The notes beneath the pieces were generated by a model, which was given only the letters and a program-made list of their open reading frames with translations, was not told the DNA's origin and did not search any database. Positions 1 to 5,416 of a stretch of DNA of 5,416 nucleotides are shown piece after piece. Positions within the stretch are counted from its first letter, which is position 1, and each line of letters begins with the position of its first letter. The translations under genes and the position numbers were made by a program. Source of the DNA: Gammaproteobacteria bacterium (GTDB taxonomy: Bacteria > Pseudomonadota > Gammaproteobacteria > UBA9214); contig DAOVVG010000178.1 of the NCBI GenBank assembly GCA_030632175.1, positions 1-5,416 on the forward strand, read 5' to 3'.

Positions 1-1557
1 AACCTGTCGGTGAGGGTCGGTGAAAAGGGCGCACTGGTTGCAGAAATAGCCCGTTCAAAGAGTGATCTCGAAAAAACAGGAGACGCAAAACGCATTGAGT
101 ACCGCCATAGTGGGGAGCGCCTGGAGGCACGGGTCTATGCAGCTGACACGGACAAGTCGTTCGACAACCCGACGGCTTCGGTCACGGCAGGCCGGCGTGA
201 GGCCGGTGCACACGCAAGTGTCAGGGTTGATGATCATTCGCAACTCTCCGCTGAGCTGCTGTTTACCGAGGACCATGAGACCAGTGGCATCCGGCGCGGT
301 GCGGAAATTTACCTGGACCGGGATCTGCCCTTTAACCTGCGCGCGGAGATCGGCCTGCGCCATGCAAAAGAATCAAGCTCCCCTGCTTTACCCGGCAGTA
401 TCGGTACAACCCCGAGGGAGACCAACAGTATGCGTGCAAAACTTGGCTGGCAGCCCGAGTTTCTGCCCCAGGCCAGCATGTCGGTTGAGTATGAACAGGA
501 TCTTTCCGACAGTGAACTGCGACAGGCGGCCCTCGCGGCTGAATACCAGCTGACAGACCGCGGGCGGCTCTACCTGCGGCATGAATTCATCAACAGCCTG
601 AGTGGTATTTACGGGCTGAACGGGGTCAGCAATAACACCAACAGCACGGTATTCGGTGTTGATTATGATTACATGGAAGATGGCCAGTTGTTCAACGAAT
701 ACCGGATGCGCAATGCAATCAGTGGGCGCGAGGCTGAGGCATCCATCGGACTGCGCAATCTCTGGACCCTTGCAGAAGGCCTGCGTATCCAGACCGGTTT
801 TGAGCGTGTACAACCGCTCAGTGGTGATGCCGCCGACCAGGCAACGGCGATAACAGGCGCCATCGAATACACGGCAAACCCACTCTGGAAGGGCACGGCG
901 CGGCTGGAATTGCGCCGCAGTGATGCCAGTGAGGACCTGCTGAATACCTTCGGTTATGCGCGCAAACTCAGTCGTGACTGGACTACGCTGGCCAAAAATA
1001 CGCTGCACCTGGACCGTGCTCGTGATACCGATACCGTGCACACACAGGATCGCCTGCAGCTTGGTCTTGCTTACCGCGACACGGATACAAACCGCTGGCA
1101 GGTGCTGACACGCTACGAGTTCAAGTACGACAGGGACGAGGCTGCTGATGACACGCGCCGGGTTCACATGTGGTCCGGCCATGCCAACTATCACCCGAGC
1201 CGCCCGCTGACCCTGAGTGGACGCTACGCCGGTAAATGGGTGGACGAAGATGCCATCGACTTCAGCAACGATTACACGGCGCACCTGCTCAGCGCACGTG
1301 CAACCTACGACATCACCGAGCGCTGGGATATCGGCCTGATTGCCAGCACCCTGTTCATGGAGAGTTTCGAGTCACGCCAGTATGGGCTGGGCCTGGAAGC
1401 AGGCTACCAGATCACCCAAAACCTGTGGTTGTCGGCAGGCTATAACTTTTTCGGTTTTAAAGATGATGACCTGGATGAAGAAAACACCAGCAACCCGGGT
1501 GTGTATGCGCGCATACGCTTCAAGTTTGATGAATCAATGTTCAACTGGCTGCAATAG
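1..1557 (+). CDS. C-terminal outer-membrane beta-barrel region of a larger protein (5'-partial)
   Basis: The frame is open from base 1 (Asn-Leu-Ser-Val) to TAG at 1555-1557, giving 518 visible residues. There is no signal peptide and no ribosome-binding site near the GTG at 10, so the true start is left of the window. The whole stretch alternates polar and hydrophobic residues in strands of about 9-12, separated by Asp/Asn/Gly-rich turns, as in a transmembrane barrel of 20 or more strands. The last strand, YARIRFKF (502-509), has the alternation and final Phe of a beta-signal, followed by an unusual nine-residue tail ending NWLQ. Landmarks are EYRMRNAISGREAEASIGLR near 233-252 and EYTANPLWKGTARLELR from 289. 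From memory, such C-terminal barrels end large proteins whose upstream part carries DUF11 or SdrD B-like repeats; the missing part cannot be checked. A TonB-dependent receptor is less likely because no plug or TonB box is visible. The barrel call is fairly secure; the cargo or function is unknown. Confidence 0.85.
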   Translation, partial: NLSVRVGEKGALVAEIARSKSDLEKTGDAKRIEYRHSGERLEARVYAADTDKSFDNPTASVTAGRREAGAHASVRVDDHSQLSAELLFTEDHETSGIRRGAEIYLDRDLPFNLRAEIGLRHAKESSSPALPGSIGTTPRETNSMRAKLGWQPEFLPQASMSVEYEQDLSDSELRQAALAAEYQLTDRGRLYLRHEFINSLSGIYGLNGVSNNTNSTVFGVDYDYMEDGQLFNEYRMRNAISGREAEASIGLRNLWTLAEGLRIQTGFERVQPLSGDAADQATAITGAIEYTANPLWKGTARLELRRSDASEDLLNTFGYARKLSRDWTTLAKNTLHLDRARDTDTVHTQDRLQLGLAYRDTDTNRWQVLTRYEFKYDRDEAADDTRRVHMWSGHANYHPSRPLTLSGRYAGKWVDEDAIDFSNDYTAHLLSARATYDITERWDIGLIASTLFMESFESRQYGLGLEAGYQITQNLWLSAGYNFFGFKDDDLDEENTSNPGVYARIRFKFDESMFNWLQ

Positions 1558-1565
1558 GAAGAAAC

Positions 1566-1573
1566 GGGGAACG
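1566..1573 (+). promoter_or_regulatory. Ribosome-binding site of the OmpA-family lipoprotein gene
   Basis: GGGGAACG directly precedes tandem ATG codons at 1574 and 1577. The GGGG core lies 4 bases from the first ATG and 7 from the second, so the second may be the main start; the difference is one Met. A weaker AGGAAG at 1556-1561 overlaps the stop codon of the upstream gene. Confidence 0.6.
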
Positions 1574-2578
1574 ATGATGAAATGTAATTACAGGACACTG
1601 CTGGCTGCGACAGTCATGCTGGCAACTACGGCTTGCACGGTTGCCACCCGTGTCGTTGATGAGCCACAGGCCGCAGAGGGAATCCATGAGCAATCGGCGC
1701 GCATCACGGAGGCCGCTATTGAAGACGATATCGCCTACATCAACAGCCTGCGTCAGCGGCTGGAAATACTGAATGCGGCGGGACTATCAATCGAGGACTA
1801 TCAACTCTGCAAGGCACAGGCGTGGATCGATATGGCGTTTGATGAATACACCGACAATGACCGCAGCGAGGTTGTCGAGGCCGCCCTGCAACAGGCAGAG
1901 ATGATTATCAACGGGCTGGAACAGGGGGCCGAAATCAGCATGGCAACGCCTGTTATCGCCACCAGCAAGTACCTGCGTGATGACCTGTGGGCCTCTGCAG
2001 AAGCAGCAAAAAGCAGCACATCCTTTGCATGCAGCGCCTGCAGTGTTGCGCGCCTCGAGGTACAGCTGGTCTGGATCGGCCATGAAACCAATGAACTTGG
2101 CTGGCGTCATGCCCGCTCTGAAATCATGGCCGCCGAGCGGATTGAAAGGGGCATAAGGGCAAGTGCTGCAAGTTGCGAGGGCGTCGGGGAAACACGATTG
2201 CAGCTGCCTGATCGCCTGCATTTTGCCCACGACAGCAGTGTTATCTCACCACAGTCGGCCGCCTTGCTGACGCGGATTTCAGAATATATGCACACAGACG
2301 GGAAAATCCGCCTGCAGCTGGAAGGATTTGCAGACGAAACCGGCAGTACTGATTATAATCTGGCGCTGTCGCTGCGCCGCACCATGGCTGCACGCGAGTT
2401 TCTGCTGGAAAAGGGGGTTTCTCCTGAACGGCTGACACTGCGCGCCCTGGGTGAACAGGACCCCGTAAAGCATGGCCGCAGCAGGGCGGAGCTTGCGTAT
2501 AACCGCCGCGTTGAACTGCTGCTCATTAGCACAAATAAAATTAAGGTGGAAAACCTGTACCAGGATCTTCAACCATAG
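1574..2578 (+). CDS. OmpA-family outer-membrane lipoprotein (peptidoglycan-binding)
   Basis: This 334-residue protein starts at tandem ATGs behind GGGGAACG, 16 bases after the upstream stop. Residues 1-20 are a short basic-then-hydrophobic signal ending LATTAC, which makes Cys21 the likely lipidated residue; Thr at -3 is less usual than Leu, and Thr at +2 fits outer-membrane sorting. Residues about 30-200 look helical and contain a segment around AQAWIDMAFDEYTDNDR (81-97) with repeated Ala/Glu/Leu heptad-like spacing; I cannot assign a family to it. Residues about 209-316 are an OmpA C-terminal domain: GFADETGS (251-258) replaces the common GHTDxxGS, YNLALSLRR follows, then GVSPERL, a GE(Q)DP turn and NRRVEL (310-315). 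Asp254 and Arg269 align with the pair that holds diaminopimelate in OmpA-like domains. Four further cysteines (79, 153, 156, 201) could form periplasmic disulfides. An 18-residue tail follows the domain. It probably tethers the operon's envelope assembly to the cell wall. Confidence 0.93.
   Translation: MMKCNYRTLLAATVMLATTACTVATRVVDEPQAAEGIHEQSARITEAAIEDDIAYINSLRQRLEILNAAGLSIEDYQLCKAQAWIDMAFDEYTDNDRSEVVEAALQQAEMIINGLEQGAEISMATPVIATSKYLRDDLWASAEAAKSSTSFACSACSVARLEVQLVWIGHETNELGWRHARSEIMAAERIERGIRASAASCEGVGETRLQLPDRLHFAHDSSVISPQSAALLTRISEYMHTDGKIRLQLEGFADETGSTDYNLALSLRRTMAAREFLLEKGVSPERLTLRALGEQDPVKHGRSRAELAYNRRVELLLISTNKIKVENLYQDLQP
2511..2541 (+). promoter_or_regulatory. Possible weak internal promoter ahead of the exported-protein gene
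   Basis: TTGAAC at 2511-2516 and TAAAAT at 2536-2541 resemble sigma-70 -35 and -10 boxes, but the 19-base spacer is longer than ideal. The pair lies in the most AT-rich patch I see in the window, inside the last codons of the lipoprotein gene and 42 bases before the next ATG. It could be no more than the AT-rich codons of a lysine/asparagine-containing tail. Confidence 0.2.
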
Positions 2579-2583
2579 GGAAC
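2577..2583 (+). promoter_or_regulatory. Ribosome-binding site overlapping the upstream stop codon
   Basis: AGGGAAC begins within the TAG stop (2576-2578) of the lipoprotein gene and is followed at once by tandem ATGs at 2584 and 2587. The GGG core is 3 bases from the first ATG and 6 from the second, favouring the second. The overlap suggests translational coupling of the two genes. Confidence 0.6.
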
Positions 2584-2715
2584 ATGATGAGAAGCAAGAG
2601 ACATACAGCAAGTATGACGCAACTTCTACGGCATGCGGCCCGGATGCGTCGCTGGATGCAAAAAACAGGCGGGCTGCTGGCCGCCGGTCTGCTGTACGCG
2701 GTGTCTGCCCATGCC
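2584..2715 (+). other. Signal peptide with an unusually long basic N-region
   Basis: Residues 1-44 end in a hydrophobic stretch GLLAAGLLYAVSAHA with an Ala-X-Ala site before APP. About 28 residues precede the hydrophobic core, with Arg/Lys/His at 3, 5, 6, 7, 16, 17, 20, 22, 23 and 27. Internal Met21 (base 2644) would give an ordinary 24-residue signal, but it has no good ribosome-binding site, whereas the ATGs at 2584/2587 do. Confidence 0.75.
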
Positions 2716-5416
2716 GCACCGCCGGATACAGGCTGGGTGTTACAGGCCAGCCAGACCGACTGCCACACGACGTCTTCTTTCGACGCGGGTGGCAACAATA
2801 ACGAGGACCCGAACGGATGCCAGAGTTATAACGCGGACATCTACGAGAACTGGGACCCGGCAGGGACGGAGCCTGGCATGGCGGACATCGTACAGTGCGA
2901 TTATGGCTATGACGATGACTGGTACTACATTACCTGGGACATGCGCGTGGACTGGGCCGTCACCGGTTCACATCGCTATTACCAGGAAGTGGAGGTAAAC
3001 AAAAACCTGGCCGGCGGTGACACCAGGCCGGATCTTTACCTGGAATACGATCCCAAGGTTGAATATCTGGGCATAACATGGAATGCCATCGGTGATGACA
3101 GTGGTTTTGTCAGCAAGGATACCGACAGTGCCCCCAACTACGTGGGCTGTGCGGACCCGGGCGCGCCAGATGGTCCCTGCGGGGACGGCTACGATGCTGA
3201 TGTATCCCTGAGCAGCACTGACCTCTATGGACGCATCTATAACGGCAATCTTGAGGTCGCCATCAGCCGTACCATGGTGGACAATAATGACGACAGCATT
3301 GATAACCAGCCTGCCATTTTCGCACGCTGCTGGGTCTCCCAGACCAGCACTATCGACAAGACCAAGCAGTACTGGAACGATCAGAACAATGCTTCTGACC
3401 TCAGCGGGTCACGCATAGACAACACTGCGGGTGGCGACCCGACTACCTGGGCGTCGTTCGGCCCCGGGGCCGTGCCTCTGGACTGGGGTGATGCACCGGA
3501 CAGCTACGCTACCGACAGCACTGATGCCTCGGGCGAAGGCGTGGGCCCCAGTCACACTATCACTGCCGGTCTGCAACTCGGCCTGGCGGTGGACGAGGAC
3601 ACGGATGGCTTCGGTGACGGCATCGACAACAATGGTAACGCCACCGATGATGATGTCGAGGGTACAACACCGGATGACGAGGACGGGGTGCTGTTCAGCA
3701 ACACACTCAGCACGGACAGCAGCAGCTATACCATCCCGGCCACGGACATCACGTTACTCAATACCACAGGTGGTGCGGCAGCCCTGCATGCCTGGATCGA
3801 CTTCAATCGTGATGGCGTGTTTCAGACAAGTGAATATGCCACGGCGGCAGTAGCCAACGGCGCCACCACCCCGGCGGCCGACCTCGTCTGGAGTGGTTTG
3901 TCCGGACTTGTCGCGGGTGACAGCTACGCCCGTTTCCGCCTCAGCACGGATGGGACCCTCGATGCAACGACACCTGGCGGGGCAGCCCTGGACGGCGAAG
4001 TCGAGGACTACAGCGTGATAATGGTTGACCCTTCTGCGAGCAGTTGTACCTGTGGTTTTGATGATGGTCTGTATACCCGGGCAACCATTACCGCGGATGG
4101 TGATATTTCTGACTGGGCCACGGTCCTCTCGGACAGCGACAATATTTCATGTGATGAAGTCGGTTCGGCGGACCGGGATTACCCGGTACAGTCCACCGGG
4201 CGTGACCTGTTAAAGTTTGCGTTTACCTGGGACAGCAACGGCGCCTATGCCTTTACGGAAAGGCTCGCATCAAGGAGTAATATTCAAAAGTTTATCTACT
4301 ATCTTGACAAGGATAATAATGGACTGATGGAAACCGGTGAGCCGGTTATTGTGGCGCGCTGGAATGGTAGCAACCGAAACGTTGCCCTGTACCTGGGTAC
4401 CTATGTTCCAGCCGCGTCCGGCGGTGACCCGCTTGAGGACGCTGCCGGCTTTGCCGATGGTTACAGTCTGCCGGGCACGCTGACCGGGCTGCCGTCTGTG
4501 GGGAACCCGGACTATAGTGGTAAATGGGGCACTGCCAGTGGTACGGTCATGGAATGGGAGGTTCCATGGAGTGTATTGAATGCAGACCCTGATGATGCCT
4601 TTAGCTGGCATGTGTCCAGTACCAATAGTGAACCGAGCGCGGCCTCACTGCCGAACCAGATCGACGACAATATGGGAGGTTGCGGTGGCTGCAGCGCCTC
4701 CACGCAGTTTTCCGCCCTCACCTTCATACCGGACAATAGCGAAAATGTGCTGCCGTCGATCACCTCTTACCTGCCACATAGCCTGACCAATGACGGCAAC
4801 GGCAATGACACGTTCAACCTGGCTTCAACGGTAAGCGGCGACATTACCCCGGCAAGCATTAATTACTACCAGGACCTGGGAACGATCGGCCAGTACGACC
4901 CCGGCATCGATGTCCTGCTCTCAGATACCAACACGGATACCATCCCGGATACCGGCCTGATGATCAGTGGCGGCAACATCAACCTGTTGATAGCCGTGGA
5001 AATACCCGGCGCACCTATTGGACAAAATGCACAGGTCGTTACAACAGCAACCTCAGCTTACCTGCCATCCTGCGGCAGCGTGCCGCCCGTAACCGATAGC
5101 GTTACCGACACCCTGACCGGCGGAACACAAGTCTCCGGAACGGTCTGGTCGGACAGCAACCATGACGGCGTTGAAGATGGAGGAGAGCCCGGGATTGCGG
5201 GCGTGACCGTGGTTCTTTATGACAGCGGTGCCTCGTCCTGTGTAAGTACGCAGACAGATGCCAGCGGTAATTACAGCTTTAACGGCGTAGCCGATGGCAG
5301 CTACCAGATTATCGAAGCGGCCGGTGAAAGCGTTCCGGCACCGGCTGTCTGTCCACCCACCGGGCAGGATCCGGCAGGTTACCTTTCCACGACAGTCAAC
5401 AGCCTGTCGATTACCG
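2584..5416 (+). CDS. Large secreted multidomain protein with GEVED and SdrD B-like domains (3'-partial)
   Basis: The frame is open from ATG 2584 to the right edge without a stop: 944 complete codons, with the C-terminus missing. It starts 5 bases after the lipoprotein stop. Order of parts: signal peptide (1-44, cleavage after AHA), an Asp/Trp/Tyr-rich module (about 47-295), a GEVED domain (about 299-478), a CBM9/DOMON-like module (about 487-718), a DUF11-like module (about 719-846) and an SdrD B-like domain (from about 850, cut). The protein is strongly acidic with few lysines, as expected of an extracellular calcium-binding protein. Twelve-residue Asp-rich loops with EF-hand spacing occur at 406-417, 575-586 and 857-868. 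Cysteines occur in several modules, so it is probably disulfide-bonded after export. It is likely displayed on or released from the cell, perhaps as an adhesin or matrix protein; no catalytic motif is visible. The missing end may carry a sorting signal or another barrel. Confidence 0.93.
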   Translation, partial: MMRSKRHTASMTQLLRHAARMRRWMQKTGGLLAAGLLYAVSAHAAPPDTGWVLQASQTDCHTTSSFDAGGNNNEDPNGCQSYNADIYENWDPAGTEPGMADIVQCDYGYDDDWYYITWDMRVDWAVTGSHRYYQEVEVNKNLAGGDTRPDLYLEYDPKVEYLGITWNAIGDDSGFVSKDTDSAPNYVGCADPGAPDGPCGDGYDADVSLSSTDLYGRIYNGNLEVAISRTMVDNNDDSIDNQPAIFARCWVSQTSTIDKTKQYWNDQNNASDLSGSRIDNTAGGDPTTWASFGPGAVPLDWGDAPDSYATDSTDASGEGVGPSHTITAGLQLGLAVDEDTDGFGDGIDNNGNATDDDVEGTTPDDEDGVLFSNTLSTDSSSYTIPATDITLLNTTGGAAALHAWIDFNRDGVFQTSEYATAAVANGATTPAADLVWSGLSGLVAGDSYARFRLSTDGTLDATTPGGAALDGEVEDYSVIMVDPSASSCTCGFDDGLYTRATITADGDISDWATVLSDSDNISCDEVGSADRDYPVQSTGRDLLKFAFTWDSNGAYAFTERLASRSNIQKFIYYLDKDNNGLMETGEPVIVARWNGSNRNVALYLGTYVPAASGGDPLEDAAGFADGYSLPGTLTGLPSVGNPDYSGKWGTASGTVMEWEVPWSVLNADPDDAFSWHVSSTNSEPSAASLPNQIDDNMGGCGGCSASTQFSALTFIPDNSENVLPSITSYLPHSLTNDGNGNDTFNLASTVSGDITPASINYYQDLGTIGQYDPGIDVLLSDTNTDTIPDTGLMISGGNINLLIAVEIPGAPIGQNAQVVTTATSAYLPSCGSVPPVTDSVTDTLTGGTQVSGTVWSDSNHDGVEDGGEPGIAGVTVVLYDSGASSCVSTQTDASGNYSFNGVADGSYQIIEAAGESVPAPAVCPPTGQDPAGYLSTTVNSLSIT
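2722..3468 (+). other. Unassigned N-terminal Asp/Trp/Tyr-rich module of the exported protein
   Basis: Residues about 47-295. The core is YENWDP (87-92), then ADIVQCDYGYDDDWYYITWD (100-119), followed by alternating strands and a Gly/Asp/Cys-rich insert with cysteines at 189 and 199. The pattern of short aromatic beta strands with Asp turns suggests a beta-sandwich such as a DOMON or CBM9-like fold, but I see no decisive signature. A later stretch, ARCWVSQTSTIDKTKQYWND (247-266), resembles what I recall as a recurrent ending of this module in related exported proteins. Function unknown. Confidence 0.5.
3478..4017 (+). other. GEVED domain
   Basis: Residues about 299-478. It opens with LDWGDAPDSY (299-308), passes an Asp-rich stretch with DEDTDGFGDGID (337-348) and PDDEDGV (363-369), and has WIDFNRDGVFQTSE (404-417), where Asp406, Asn408, Asp410 and Glu417 have EF-hand spacing. 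It closes with the family's name motif GEVEDYSV (471-478). These are the hallmarks of the GEVED family of secreted bacterial proteins; the domain has no established enzymatic role. Confidence 0.9.
4033..4737 (+). other. CBM9/DOMON-like beta-sandwich module
   Basis: Residues about 484-718. ADGDISDW (504-511) matches the typical opening of CBM9-like and related DOMON-type sandwiches, and it is followed by LLKFAFTWDSNGAYAF and a loop DKDNNGLMETGE (575-586) with perfect 1-3-5-12 EF-hand positions. Five cysteines (488, 490, 523, 700, 703) include CTC at the start and CGGC at the end, which could close the module with disulfides. Carbohydrate binding is possible by fold analogy only. Confidence 0.55.
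4738..5121 (+). other. DUF11-like Ig-type module
   Basis: Residues about 719-846. LTNDGNGNDTFNL (734-746) has the Asn/Gly/Asp-then-Thr pattern of DUF11-type repeats, and DTNTDTIPDTG (781-791) looks like the DxNxDxxxDxG turn that often precedes the last strands. AVEIPGAPIGQNAQVVTTAT is the expected closing strand pair. Assignment rests on pattern only. Confidence 0.5.
5131..5416 (+). other. SdrD B-like domain (truncated by the window edge)
   Basis: Residues 850-944. VSGTVWSDSNHDGVEDGGEP (850-869) followed by GIAGVTVVLYD is the classic start of an SdrD B/Cna B-like domain, with Asp857, Asn859, Asp861 and Glu868 at calcium-loop positions. TDASGNYSFNGVADGSYQI (891-909) is the usual second half. 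The end, near STTVNSLSIT, is cut. Such domains form rigid stalks in surface proteins and often occur in tandem, so more copies may follow to the right. Confidence 0.88.

Noticed and set aside
388..1284. Open reading frame of 298 codons on the minus strand opposite the barrel gene
   Set aside because: The plus-strand frame has coherent barrel periodicity and runs on to a proper C-terminal strand. The antisense translation has no recognisable domain and is best explained by GC-biased codons suppressing stops on the other strand.
10..1557. The GTG at 10 as the true start of the barrel protein
   Set aside because: The frame is open to base 1, and no signal peptide or ribosome-binding site precedes this GTG. 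An outer-membrane protein would need an export signal.
1..1557. TonB-dependent receptor
   Set aside because: No plug domain or TonB box appears in the visible part, and the C-terminus does not end at the aromatic strand as it usually does in that family. It cannot be fully excluded because the N-terminus is missing.
1340..1573. An upstream ATG in the same frame as the lipoprotein, adding 78 residues
   Set aside because: The extension lies wholly inside the barrel gene, has no good ribosome-binding site, and would bury the signal peptide and lipobox. The ATGs at 1574/1577 have both.
3592..3684. Asp-rich GAT/GAC run as a tandem DNA repeat
   Set aside because: The spacing is irregular and is explained by the acidic calcium-type stretch normal for GEVED proteins; no repeated DNA unit is visible.
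2633..3853. Several short plus-strand frames (2633-2998, 3227-3418, 3431-3853)
   Set aside because: They are Thr/Arg/Met-rich out-of-frame readings of the exported-protein gene, whose own frame is uninterrupted from 2584 and carries recognisable domains.

Overview
The window reads as part of one co-directional plus-strand operon from a Gram-negative bacterium, most likely a gammaproteobacterium. The reasons are an outer-membrane beta-barrel, an OmpA-type peptidoglycan-binding lipoprotein, moderately high GC (mid to high 50s by eye) and conventional Shine-Dalgarno starts. No taxonomic marker gene is present, so the lineage is an inference.

Layout. Positions 1-1557 hold the C-terminal 518 residues of a protein whose start lies left of the window. 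Alternating amphipathic strands run to a terminal aromatic strand, as in an outer-membrane beta-barrel. Positions 1574-2578 hold a complete 334-residue OmpA-family lipoprotein with a lipobox cysteine at 21, a helical middle and a C-terminal OmpA domain. Positions 2584-5416 hold the first 944 residues of a large exported mosaic protein that runs off the right edge with no stop. After a long signal peptide it shows an unassigned Asp/Trp/Tyr-rich module, a GEVED domain, a CBM9/DOMON-like module, a DUF11-like Ig-type module and the start of an SdrD B-like domain. The gaps are 16 and 5 bases, so almost all sequence is coding. No RNA gene, mobile element, CRISPR array or terminator is visible.

How the genes may work together (inference): the barrel sits in the outer membrane, the lipoprotein ties that membrane to peptidoglycan, and the acidic, probably calcium-stabilised protein is exported to the surface or medium. 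This resembles a surface-display or adhesion cassette. None of the three can be given an experimentally known function from the sequence alone.
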